Source: Rhizomucor pusillus
Lineage: Eukaryota > Mucoromycota > Mucoromycetes > Mucorales > Lichtheimiaceae
Assembly: GCA_900175165.2 (NCBI GenBank)
Contig: FWWN02000703.1
Span: 186,001-250,000, forward strand
Direction of reading: 5' to 3'
DNA: 64,000 bases
Position numbers and translations under genes: made by a program. This document shows, one piece after another, positions 47,403-58,064 of the stretch (its first letter is position 1; each line of letters starts with the position of its first letter). The notes below the pieces were generated by a model that did no database searches, was not told the DNA's origin, and saw only the letters and a list, made by a program, of their open reading frames with translations.

Positions 47403-49182
47403 TCACATCCTTTTACAAAATGTAGCGTGGGTCTTGGGAGCTGATAGCAACGAATTGATGCTGCAAGGCGATTCGCTCTTCAGCGGCGTGGACGACGAAG
47501 ACGACGACGACGAGGCTGGGGATGATGGTGGAGAATGGAACGACCCGTTTGCTTCAGGCACAGCCAAGTGATCCATTGTACTTGACGGTTGGGTCAGCGC
47601 TGCGCATATGGCTGCTTCTAGATCATTCGCATCACCGGGAAGAGTGTTGACTTGTTCCTCCTCATCCTCAGCTTCTTTTTTTGAAGCAAACATTTGCCCA
47701 TCCTTTGGTCGTTCCCGGTCCTTTGGCTGTTGTTGTTCCTCGCTCTCGACGACAATTACTTGCGGTTCTTGTTTTTCTAGCAACTTTGCGTAAGATCCAG
47801 TGGAAAAATATAGCAAGCCGGGGGGGGGTTGTAGGGTGTGTACGATGTACGTCTATGCGTCGATATATCACCGTCGCCTGGTTGCTTTTCCTCGACGACT
47901 CGTCGCATGGGCACAACCATTATTTCTCGCGCAATAGTCGTTCCACTGGCAGTGTCAGTGGTCGGCAATTCCACCTCTATTTCCGTGAACTCGTCCACAT
48001 ATCTTCGTCGCCATTCCCTGAACATGCATAAAAGCAGAGTCGTCACAGTTGTATCGGTAAAAAACAGTAAGAAAGCAATCCGCCTATGAAATTCGATCAG
48101 TTTTTACGGATTATATCTCTATCTAGCTATACGATGCAAACCTTCAATAGAATACAAGACGGTAGCCGCCATATTAAGTGGGTAGTCTGGAGAACCATCA
48201 ATAAATATATTGTTTATTTCGTTTGTGAAACCACATATATTAGACACAAATGTCACTGCAAAGAATCGTTAGTGTGCTGAGTAGTATTCAGTTAATAAGG
48301 TACTCTACCGAGAGGGTAAAATGCGCATCGAAGCGCAACCTTGGCTATCATAGCATGTTGGCGTCGTTTCATGCCTTTCATTCTCTTCCTTTCAGGCGCG
48401 GTGACAAATGTTGTAGAGAAACTGCCAAGGATAATCCGCTGTTCTCGGTAAAGGCGCACTGGTCCAATTGTTGAGCATATTGTAGCAACAACAATGAGGA
48501 CGAATAAAAAGCAAAAATGCCAGAGCTATATAGAATAGAAGATTAGTACTTTTCAATGGATACTGTCAGTAAAAAAGCAAGTTTTGCATACCCACAATGT
48601 ATCGTCACACTTTGTATGGCCAAAGTTTACATAAAACCTTCAGAAATATATGGTTAAAATTCATCACTAATCATACAAGCCGTTTTCCTCTTGGGATTCA
48701 CCAGCAAGTTGCAGCCCCTCGAGGCTGATTGCAGGGGTGTCTCATGATGTACGACGGTACGACAATCGATATTCCACCGTAGATAAAGGAAAAGTCATAG
48801 TAAAAATACTGAAGCTTGCCTCTGTATTTGACCTGTAATACAAAAACAAGCAGTACGTTGATACCAATGAACATGAGCATGGCGGTTGACCAGGCAGAAA
48901 GGAGCATAGAGATGATAGCCCCGGGACGACAGAATCCGTTGTTATCTCGAATGTAAATGATGATTATATACAGCATAGAGCGTAGCATGACTGCAATGGA
49001 TGAGAAAAATACACATCGTAGAGATACTCGATCAGCTCGCTCGCCATGTAAAGATCGCAAGAGAGTGTAGGTGACGTCTGTGCCCTTTGCAGACTAAGAA
49101 ACTCGTTGCGCGGAAACAGACTGAGTGCTGCATTGCTGGTATCGCTATCTTTCATCCCCACAGTAGCATCTTCGTTGTCCAT
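47403..49182 (-). CDS. Git3/cAMP-receptor-like G-protein-coupled receptor, frame problems
   Basis: Proposed exons 49162-49182, 48702-49093, 48592-48637, 48309-48525, 48142-48255 and 47403-48083. Recognisable receptor parts: DRVSLRCVFFSSIAVMLRS (helix 2), FCRPGAIISMLLSAWSTAML with MFIGINVLLVFVLQV (helix 3), TCWFYVNFGHTKC (extracellular loop 2), FLFVLIVVATICSTIG (helix 5), AKVALRCAFYPL (helix 6), NMAATVLYSIEG and IAFLLFFTDTTV (helix 7), then REWRRRYVDEF. It probably senses nutrients and signals through a G-alpha protein. Three oddities: helix 1 is missing, the helix-7 splice is out of frame by one, and a nine-C run (minus sense) breaks the tail frame. It may be decaying or affected by assembly indels. 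Confidence 0.65.
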
Positions 49183-49266
49183 TACAAAGAATATCAAGAG
49201 CAGGTGTTTTATTTCCCCTTTTTGTATGAAATCTTATTTTGTTTCCAAAAACTTCAGATCTAAGAC

Positions 49267-51345
49267 TCAGCCAAACATGGATCCGAAAATCTTCGATGCC
49301 ATGCCACCGCCACCGATGCTGCCGCCCGATCGCGATGTTGCTGCTGCTGCTGCATCTTGGTGGATAAAGAAACGGTTCTCATGCGCTGGCAAACATCGGA
49401 TATCGAGTGCAACGGGCGCAGAAAACATGGATGGATAGTGATAAGCAATCATTTGCATAGGGATCGCGAAAACAGTACCCGGCAATCGCTCCTCGTTGTC
49501 GATAACGACAGTCCTCGGTCCTCTACCTTGCGCGGCGCGGAATAGCTTGGTCTGGTTCTTTGGATTGAAAGGCGCCCACACATTCTCGCCTCCTGCTCCT
49601 CCTCCACCTTCTTCTCCAGGTGGTCCTCCTAGACCGGCAGGTCGGTAGCACCACAGTTCAGAGAAACTGGAAAGTTGCTGGGCTCTCAACGAAAGTTTCC
49701 GACTGAGTTTGCGCCCGGATGATTTGCTGCCTGCTGCTGTGATCGACATTTGTTGCAGTGCATCCTCGAGCGGTACAATGGAATTCTGATCAAATTGCAT
49801 TGATAGCGGCAGCGGCGGTGGTCTGTTCATTGGAGGTCCGAATAGACTGCCTAGCCAGGAAGACTTTTTGGGCGGTGGCATCATCATCATCATTGGACCA
49901 CCAGGCATCGGCGGTCCTCCTCCTCCACCTCGACTGGCTGACATTTCAGCTTCTGCTGCTGCTGCTGCCGCCGCTGCAGAAGTCGTTGCTGGAGGAGGCT
50001 CCATTTCTTGAGACGACGACGGTGGTCCTCCTTGCTGTTGCATTCCTCCAGATCCAGGTCCTCCTGGCGCCTGCGGGTGATGATGGTGTTGTTCTTCGTC
50101 GCCTCCTCCTCCTCCCATCATCTCATCTACTACTCTGTGACCTTCTGCGCCCATCCCTAGATTGCCCATCATTCCTGGTGGCGGTAGCATGTGATGTTGC
50201 TGCTGAGACATCATGGGAGGGAACCCTTGGGGCATCGGGCCGGCCATGGGCATCGTCAGGGGCACTGGCGGCATCGACATCATCATTGGTGGCGGCGGCG
50301 GTGGTACTGCCATCTGAGGCGAGTTGAAAAACGAAGCTGGCACCCACAGTACGTTGCTCGTATCGACTGGTTCGTTACTACCGGAAGGAGACCCCATCAT
50401 ATCCGGTTGCGAGGTTGCCGGCGGGAAGGTTCGCGAGGGACCCATGACCATGGGAGGAGGTGCTAGCCCGGTCGGCATCATGGGATCGTTGTTGCTGCCT
50501 TCGTACAACGAGTGTCTACGCTGTAACGAAGCCGCTGCAGCGGCAGGTGGGCCCATAGCTGCTGCCATCGGCGGCGGCGGCGGTGGTGGAGGAGGAGGAG
50601 GAGGCGGTATGACGTGGATAGACCGTCTACGCAGATGTGGTCGGTGCATCGGCGGTGATGACATTTCGTTTGGTGGATTAAGCGCTGGCTCGTGCGCATG
50701 ATGGACTGGCGATCCAGGTGCACTTGAAACCTTTCTATCCTGATAACTGTTCTTGCGTCTCAGGGATGACCGACGTGGAGGAGGCGGCAAGATGAATGGT
50801 TGTGGTTCTTCTTCTTCTTCATCCAATCTTGTTGCGGGAGACGGCAGGCTTTGCTTTCGTCTTCGAGAGATCGATGCTCGGGACCGTTTAGGTCGCACGC
50901 CGAGCACAGGTAACGGCGGCAGCGGGTCTAAAAATGGTGGTACAAATGCATTTTCGTCGTCTGGATCCGGTGCATCGTAAAATTCTTCATCATCCATGAT
51001 CAGAGGACCTTGATGATGATGATGACGAGGGAACAGTGCTGCTGGATGTGGTAGCGGCGGAGGAGGAGCCATAGGTGGTAGTGTTGGAGGAGGCCCTCCA
51101 AATTCACTCATCATCATTGCCATCTCCAAAGGATCCAAGAAATCGCCAGGCAACGGCGGCGGCAAATCTGCAGGATGGAAATAATAAGGATCTCGGTCAT
51201 CCTCTTCAGCCCAGTAATCTTCGGATGGTGGTGGTGGTCGTCTTTTCCGTTGCGACCGGCTACGTTGTTTGTGACGAGTACTTTCACGACGTTCTGGAAA
51301 GTAATATGCAGGATAAGGGTGTCTCCTCGGAGAGTAGTCAGCCAT
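49267..51345 (-). CDS. Proline-rich protein with a conserved C-terminal domain, unknown function
   Basis: A single exon encodes 692 residues. The N-terminus is basic and charged (MADYSPRRHPYPAYYF), then long low-complexity tracts follow: poly-Pro runs (up to about 13 Pro), Met/Gly/Pro-rich repeats, poly-Ala, His clusters and basic Ser-Arg patches such as RRSSLRRKNS. After about residue 500 the sequence becomes globular: WLGSLFGPPMNRPP, SELWCYRPAGL, VWAPFNPKNQTKL and NEERLPGTVFAIPMQMIAYH. This loosely resembles a WWE-like strand pattern. No catalytic motif is seen. The Pro-rich part could bind SH3/WW/EVH1 domains. No intron is needed. Confidence 0.75.
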   Translation of the reverse strand: MADYSPRRHPYPAYYFPERRESTRHKQRSRSQRKRRPPPPSEDYWAEEDDRDPYYFHPADLPPPLPGDFLDPLEMAMMMSEFGGPPPTLPPMAPPPPLPHPAALFPRHHHHQGPLIMDDEEFYDAPDPDDENAFVPPFLDPLPPLPVLGVRPKRSRASISRRRKQSLPSPATRLDEEEEEPQPFILPPPPRRSSLRRKNSYQDRKVSSAPGSPVHHAHEPALNPPNEMSSPPMHRPHLRRRSIHVIPPPPPPPPPPPPPMAAAMGPPAAAAASLQRRHSLYEGSNNDPMMPTGLAPPPMVMGPSRTFPPATSQPDMMGSPSGSNEPVDTSNVLWVPASFFNSPQMAVPPPPPPMMMSMPPVPLTMPMAGPMPQGFPPMMSQQQHHMLPPPGMMGNLGMGAEGHRVVDEMMGGGGGDEEQHHHHPQAPGGPGSGGMQQQGGPPSSSQEMEPPPATTSAAAAAAAAEAEMSASRGGGGGPPMPGGPMMMMMPPPKKSSWLGSLFGPPMNRPPPLPLSMQFDQNSIVPLEDALQQMSITAAGSKSSGRKLSRKLSLRAQQLSSFSELWCYRPAGLGGPPGEEGGGGAGGENVWAPFNPKNQTKLFRAAQGRGPRTVVIDNEERLPGTVFAIPMQMIAYHYPSMFSAPVALDIRCLPAHENRFFIHQDAAAAATSRSGGSIGGGGMASKIFGSMFG

Positions 51346-52421
51346 TTTGGAAGAAGAGGAAAACTGTTTAAGAAAACAAAAAACAAAGAAAAACTTTTAG
51401 ATAGCAGTGCAGGCTATTGTCACGGGGTACTACATCCATTTTAAAGTTTGCGTCCGGTTATACCATTTGTGGAATTCCCTTTGTGCTTTTTGACGAACAT
51501 CTACAGCCGAAAAGCAGAAAGATTTGTCTACACGTCCAAGGAAGATAAACTTGCTTTGCATTCGCATATTTTTTCTCGGAATGATAAGCTACCATTGAAT
51601 GCTGTCAAATGGGTGAGATATAGCTCAATCTCTACTCCGTCGTTGTCAGCCATTGTTGTCCTTGTTGCCCGACACTTCCCTTTGTAAACATTCCCAATAT
51701 CTCGGTACGTAGATGTATCAGATAGTAGGGCGTGTGAGCCTGAAGATAACAGGACATGCCAGCGAACTCTCATACAAAAGCTACGACGCTATTTTTCAAG
51801 TACTTTATCAGTTTTGCTACAGACGCACTGACAACCACGTACGTAAAGATCATTTACGAAGTTGTTAGTACTCTTCAACACAAAGATAGAATTGAGAGCG
51901 CGGAAGCCACATCACTTATGAAAGTTGTGTTTACATAATGAGCAGTATGCATAGCAAGGCAAATCTTACCAGTGCTCCCAATGAGTCCAGGCTATGCATC
52001 AAAGCTTTTAATCATTTGCATCTTCGAAACTAAGCCTGATGCATGCTTGCTATGCACTTAGCACGGCCAGGCTTCTTTGCAGCTTATGCAAGTGATAGTA
52101 TGCCCTCTTAAATTTATGATCGCCTAGATATAAATATACATGTCTGGAGGAGTTCCTGCAGGTATCAATCTATGAATAACTGACAATGCCCATTGACGCC
52201 CAAGTATTATTAACGACAGCTGTGTAGCATTAATCACAGAATTCTCCGCTGAAACGCGTCAAGCTCAGAGGCACATATTGTTTTCATTCACTGCCCCCCT
52301 CCTCTCCACTTTTGTTTTGAATCCCCTGTGCCTGACACTGTTATTTGATAAGCTACCTTTTTCATTCATATACACTTTATGCTTTCATTTTGACTCTCCA
52401 TTGTGCTACAGTTACTCCAGA
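51346..52421. other. Intergenic region upstream of the R3B2-like gene
   Basis: About 1.1 kb, AT-rich. An 11-base inverted repeat (TGCATAGCAAG at 51948-51958 and its complement at 52046-52056) is present. A minus-strand 41-codon ORF starting near 51650 (MADNDGVEIELYLTHL) is too short to support. A pyrimidine-rich leader precedes 52422. Confidence 0.45.
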
Positions 52422-54119
52422 ATGTCGACTTGTTCTGCGGACGTCTCGACCGCGTTTATGCTGCAGAATGGCATCGCGAACATGTTTCAAAATGTGCGTG
52501 ACGCGAACAATCAGCCAGTAAATCCGCTGCCAATATCCATTGAATGCGTACGTCTTTATGGTCACAGACAGCCAGACACTCAGGTACGACTTCCGAGTCC
52601 TTCATTTACTTCTGACGGTCAAAATTTTGACATCTTAAACCATTCACAGCACTATGCGTTTATGGGCATATCACTTATCCAATTTGCGGCATCATCGTAT
52701 CTGCGACAGAGATTTAATCAATGCAAAGATGCTACACTTTTCCAGCTACAGAAAGCATTGATGCAGAGGCAAAATTTGCAAAAGACGATTGGCGAAATGT
52801 TTAACATACCGTCAGACACTATGGACGTTGCAACTATTGTCGAGGGTATCCTAGGGTGAGCCATACAGAACATCGTTGTCATTATATTATCACTTTGTTC
52901 TAAACGATGTTTGATTTCATCACCAATCAAACATAGAATTACGAACGATCTTTATGGACACACCATTGTCTGCAAATTCATTCAGAATGTGCTGGATATA
53001 AAAGGCCCCGTATTGTTCCAATTATTACCAAAAACGCTGCGAAAAAGTTTAGGCCTCCATAGTCCTGTAGGTACTAACACGCCCGCAACCCGGATACCGG
53101 CAAGAGTTCCATCTATCGATACCCGACCCATCATCTCTTATTGTCCGACTATGCTTGGATCACACAAATTCGACATTTTTTTGAAAGAATCGGGCGGACG
53201 AGAGTTGAAATATTTTGCTCAGAATGAAAAAGAGAAAATGTGGGCATGCAGGATTGTATATCAGCTTACAGAAAAGAGTATTTGGCGCTCGCACTTCCGT
53301 GTTGCTCAGAGCAAAAAGAAGGCACGAAATTTGACTTGCCAGGATATCCTTAATTTTTACAAGCGGCAGTCAGAGCAGATACAACTTGATAAACTCGATC
53401 AGCCAGGAGCTCTTCCTGAGCAAGCTATACCGTTACCCATTGACCCCAGCCAATATTCCAAACTGGATCCCGTCGATCTCCCTACACCCGATCAATTACC
53501 AAGCCCCGCGCCAAGCAGCAATATTCCCTATTACTACTCGTTGGATGATGGATCTGTGCACCTTGCTGCCGGCAAACGAACATGCGATGTTATGATGTAC
53601 GAAGATGAAGATACAGCTTTGATGGAAATTTTGCTAGGAAACATGCAGCAACTGGGTACAACTGACAGACCTATCACGCCAGAGGAGAATAACGGAGCAG
53701 GCAAACGTTTTAGATCAGAGCCGACGGCGTCGTTTGATCAGTCTTTGCCGGCTTCTCCGGCACAGTCGATAGCTGGCGGCGGCGGCGGCAACAACAATAA
53801 CAACAACGAACCATCACGCAGCGACGTAGCGCTTATCCGCTCCAAGCTGGATATTGTTAAGCTTGAACAGATTCTCGTGGATCCCGTGCGAAATTATAGT
53901 CCAAAGTCTTGCTTGCTTCCCCTCGTGCACCAGAAAAACGGTCTTGAATACTCGGCGTCTTTCGAGCGTAGCGGCCCAGCTCACGAGCTTGTGTTCGAAG
54001 CGACCGTGATGCTAACTGCTGGCCAAAATTCAATATCTGCGACAGGAAAGGGAGTTCGCAAGAGCGAGTCCGAGCAAAACGCTATCCGGCAGCTTATTAA
54101 AATGCTGACGGATGTCTAA
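52422..54119 (+). CDS. R3B2-like protein: degenerate RNase III domain plus two dsRNA-binding domains
   Basis: Exons 52422-52583, 52650-52855 and 52937-54119 encode 516 residues. Residues about 15-150 fit one RNase III fold. HYAFMGISLIQFAASSYL stands where canonical enzymes read LEFLGDSLL, and TIVEGILGITNDLYG where they read DVFEALIGA. The signature Glu and Asp of the first motif and the Asp of the second are lost, one Glu remains. Two dsRNA-binding domains follow: a divergent one at about 196-267 with SKKKARNLTCQDIL, and a clearer one at about 440-516 with GKGVRKSESEQNAIRQLIKM. The linker is Pro/Ser/Asn-rich. This domain order matches R3B2, the atypical RNase III of the dicer-independent RNA decay pathway described in Mucor. 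Name by architecture only. Confidence 0.7.
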
Positions 54120-54738
54120 AGATTTCGCATACACGGTTGTCCACGGCCCTGTAGCTCATAGTTTCCCTACACATCCCCAACAACAATGTTAATTGCGTGA
54201 ATTTTCCCCTCTCAAAATATATTTTGCAACAACTTGTATGCTCTGAATATGTAGGAATCTCATCTTTACATTAAAAAGAAATAATTACAAAGAAAGCAAT
54301 ACAGGAATGAGTATGAGGAAGTAAAGAGCGAGGAGCAAATGTAGTTGATTGGGAACAAGGGAATTTCATATGGGCATTACGTATATATCTTGCGCTACTG
54401 TTGCGTAATCATGAAGGCCAAGCGGAGTTTATTCTACAGACTCGGATCAGCCATGAGCTTCAGCGAACCAAGTGCAGCGAGCGAAGCAAAGCGTGAAGCG
54501 CTTGTAAAGTTAAACTCTTTGCATTTCTCTAACGTGTACGGTTGGAAATTTCAATTGTGTATTTGTATTCAAAGGGAACGAGCGGAGCAGAAGGGATTTA
54601 GTTTCGGAACACATGCGGTTTGTCTATAAGATGGATCTGTGTATAGGGCGTGTTATATGACAAATGACGCAGGAGGGAGAAAGGAGGGAGGGATGGTGCG
54701 GAAGATATCTGCGGGTTACACGACGAAATATCTTTCTA
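54120..54738. other. Convergent 3' flanks of the R3B2-like and PSP1 genes
   Basis: About 0.6 kb between two stop codons facing each other. AT-rich, with a TTAAAAAGAAATAA stretch near 54272. A plus-strand ORF at 54345-54629 has no recognisable domain and is probably chance. Confidence 0.5.
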
Positions 54739-56593
54739 CTAAGTAGTGCTAACAGCACACATCCAAATTCTAGTCTTGTACAGTTTGAAAAGATCTCGAA
54801 CAAGATCTCGAAAATCAACGCGGCGATCAGCGACAAAGTAGAATGTCAACTTGCGTCGGTCCCTGACAGAAACAAATCAGCAAGGCCAGTTTACGGAATG
54901 TTACATGTTTCAAAAGCTTACCACTGATATTCGGCATCTACGACTTGCATAGGCATCTTTCTTTGTCTAACTTTACTCTGGCAAACCATCAATGCCTTTG
55001 ATTCATCCTGATTCTTTGTCATGGTGAGAGCCACTTCATTTGATCTGGCAGTACGCAGAATTCGTTTCACATAAACGTCCTTCTTTTTCGACCCAGTACC
55101 GTTATCTTCGCCATGTTGCTGTTGTTGTTGTTGCTGCTGCTGTTGCTGTATTGTTCTCAACAGTTGTTGACGACTTACGTTGTCTAGAGTCACTTTTCCG
55201 AGATCATGGCCGCGGTCACCCTCGACAATGACATAGTCTCCGCGAACAGGACGAGGGACATTGCTTCCAGCACCATAAAAGTACATGTCAGAACGGCCGC
55301 GTTTAAACTCGACGACGTAGAACAGGCTATCCTCGGGAATGTCATCTAAATTGACACCTTTGCCCATTGTTTCTGGAGGGAACAAGACCGGAAGATCGTA
55401 CTCTGTCTTTGAAGCCTCTTCTTCCATTTTCAAGTTTCGCAAGACATCAACAATGTCATCCACATTTTGCGTCGCGCGAAACTTGCCGGGAGAAGGAGTT
55501 GCTAAAGAGTGGCGCCGTTGGTTCAAAAATGCCAAAGTACTGTACAGTAAAAGTAAAGTATTAGTTTCTTCATCTATACACACAAATTTTCAAGCATTTC
55601 AACGTTACCTTCCATCCATCGGTGCAGCAGCAGACGCTGCAGTGTGCAGCCGGGAACTGGCAGAATCGGGGATCGGTGAAAGCGAAAAGCGGCGAACGGC
55701 ATTCAATCGATCTTGATCTCCAGCTGATAGATAAGGAGCGGTGTAAAGAGATCCAAGGTAACTTTGCGTCGCTGTTACAGAGGAACGTCTATGATTTGCA
55801 AGTTGTGCCATTCTCCATGATTGTGGATCGTCTGAAGAAGGATGGTTAGGATGCCATATGTCAAAGGCGGCAGCTGAAGACTTGGATCGAGCTCGCAACT
55901 GTGCAGCAGCCAACATTTCGTTATCCAAGGCCGCACTTAACAATTCATCTTCGTCCTCCTCTTTATGCATGGTCATCGAATGTCGTGGTATGCCGCGATT
56001 AAAATAATCATCGTGGTCGACAGAGTATGACATGCTCCTGTATTCGCGGAAGAAAGGTTCCGTTGATACTTCCGGTAGCATTGGAACAGATGCGATATCG
56101 GGATAATCGCTGACGAGGGATTGTCTTCTTTCGTGTGACTGGAAGAAGGATGCTGTGGCAGAGGTTGCACCGGTTGCAGTAGTCGATGATACGGAGGATG
56201 ACGGGGTAGGAAGCGAAACAGGAGCCCAAGGCGGTGGTGGTGCCACGGCAGCAGCGGCATTTGCTGAGTTTTTGCGAACTGGTGGGAAAGCATAATCTTG
56301 AAGACGACCAAACGTGTGATCCAATGGTATATGATCAGAGCTTTTACTGGTGATATTGCTGGTCTGCGCCAACGAGGGTCGGGTACCAGGACCTCGAGGC
56401 GGGCTTCCCACAGCTTTCCAGCTCGAGTTTGGCGAGCTTGTGTTAGATGACGTCTTCTGCATCTCGTCCTGCCCGTCGTCACTTGTCGACAGAGGCTACG
56501 TAAGCGAGGAAGCAAAAGTGTCAACTAGAGCTGCATAAAGATCGGTTTCGCGATGAAAGAACTTACACTTGCAGATTGAACTGATCGAGTCAT
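54739..56593 (-). CDS. PSP1 C-terminal-domain protein
   Basis: Exons 56567-56593, 55609-56495, 54922-55539 and 54739-54862 encode 551 residues. The first 350 residues are Ser/Thr/Pro/Ala-rich and disordered-looking, with many Arg-Arg-x-Ser sites. The PSP1 domain starts near [18 protein letters not shown] and continues [20 protein letters not shown], a loop of about eleven Gln, [39 protein letters not shown] and [20 protein letters not shown]. Fungal Psp1-type proteins are linked to suppression of polymerase-alpha mutants and to RNA granules, but the molecular activity is unclear. The splice TGGAAG/GTAACG to GTACAG/TACTTTGG gives [13 protein letters not shown]. Confidence 0.9.
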
Positions 56594-57120
56594 TTGTGAA
56601 ATCATTGAATGCAAAGTAAAAGTGCACAGCGGTGGGAGTGAGATCTATGCACAGTGTAAGAAGAAGAAAGAAAAAGATAAAGTTGAAGACGAAAGTATGT
56701 ATGCGTGAATATATATGTATGTGGGGGATAAGGCGCGGTTTGAGTGAAAGAGCTGAGGCAGAGTCAGCCCGGATTGGTGTTGTCTTTCAATTCCAAGCGA
56801 AGAAATGCAGTTTCGTCTCCCCACTTTTTTCTCTCCGTTTTCAGCATTTCGGTCCGTTGTTAGTCTTGTCTTGTTTTCACACCGGCTTGATTCTGGAAAA
56901 GAGCAGCAGCAGCAGCAGCAGCAGCAGCGAGCAGCAGTTAAGGAGACCCCATGTGACACCAAACAAAAGGTTGGATATCAGTAGTCTTTGATAGAATTGA
57001 GCAAAACGGACGATAGTCCTTGGCATCAAGCGATTCATGCTCCCAAAAGTGTCCGTGCACCCAGACCATTATTACAATCGATCCGCTTTCAAATCGCGAA
57101 ACGGGTTTTCTTTTCCAGCA
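56594..57120. repeat. Divergent promoter region with (AGC)9 microsatellite
   Basis: The PSP1 gene (minus) and Nudix gene (plus) start away from each other here. A tandem AGC run occupies about 56902-56928. No coding signal is convincing. Confidence 0.6.
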
Positions 57121-58008
57121 ATGGCTCACACGTCTCTCGAGGTTAATACAAAAGGAACGGCTGCGGATATCGTATCCGAGACCAAATTACACAAACGGTA
57201 AACATTATTAATTTGAATATGCCTTCTGCTTTCCCTTGCACTTAATTGCTCTCCACCAGTTTCATCTCTGTCTGGAATCGCAAAACTCGTTTTCATGATG
57301 GCAGAGAGATCGAATGGGACGTTGTCGGTCATGATACACCTTACCCTACTTTCGTAACTGTGTTTACCTTTGACTCTAAAAAGGTACCAAACTATCTTAT
57401 TTTTACTACTGTCACAAAGTTTTGGCATTTGACAAATTTTCCCTCTTACTTTTTTTTTGACCTCTGAAAGAAAACCACTTGTATTCTCAAGGAATATGCT
57501 CAGGGTACAAACGAAGTCGTAAGTGCCTTCGCCGCTGTTGATTTTTCTACCTTTTTTCACCAACTCATCCATCGCAGAAATACACCTGCGTTGCAGGCTC
57601 GTATGATCGAAGAAAACACAGCAGGTAGAGAGGCCTATTACTGAAACTAGGCCCGAAAACAGAAACTAATTTAGTTCATTCTATAGCCCGCTTGAATCAG
57701 CCGAACACGAACTTTCCGAAGAGGCCCGCTTGAAAGGTGGTCGCTGGATCAACTTGTTACCAGAGGACCAACCAGACGGCATCAGCGAACTCAAATGGGG
57801 TAGGAATAAATTTGTACCCTACCTCTGCATCGATCCTGTCGTCGACCCTGAGCCTAGGGCGCGTGACGATGAAGAATGGATGGAAATTGTGCCGGATGTA
57901 CCTCTGAAAGATTTCAAGCGATACATTACCCGCGGCGAAGTCATGCTGCCTAGCGTGCAGACGGCATGGATGGCGCTGGAATATTTGGCCGAGAACAATT
58001 TTATTTAG
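57121..58008 (+). CDS. Nudix-like hydrolase
   Basis: Exons 57121-57197, 57260-57383, 57472-57519, 57578-57624 and 57687-58008 encode 205 residues. Order: RFISVWNRKTRFHDGREIEW, TFVTVFTFDSKK, TTCILKEYAQGTNEVKYTCV, then AGSYDRRKHSSPLESAEHEL continuing SEEARLKGG, which is the Nudix-box region with HELSEEARL in place of the usual RELxEExG. The fold and length suit a nucleoside-diphosphate-X hydrolase of the ADP-ribose pyrophosphatase type. The first Nudix-box positions are altered, so activity is uncertain. All introns are GT-AG and in phase. It converges on the kanadaptin-like gene with 56 bases between stop codons. Confidence 0.82.
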
Positions 58009-58064
58009 CGACGACTTGATATGCAGCATGTCATCTGACGATGAGCCGCTGTGGCGCCATTTCA

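Noticed and set aside
47293..47571. Plus-strand ORF ending in an acidic Asp-rich tail
   Set aside because: It is the complement of the Ser-rich receptor tail. No plus-strand promoter or family supports it.
49758..50701. Plus-strand ORFs opposite the proline-rich gene
   Set aside because: Low-complexity GC-rich complement of Pro/Gly/Met codons; no independent coding features.
51948..52056. 11-base inverted repeats as ends of a small transposable element
   Set aside because: No target-site duplication or internal element structure could be seen around the 109-base segment.
54345..54629. 94-residue plus-strand ORF between convergent genes
   Set aside because: No homology or splice context; most likely 3' flank sequence.
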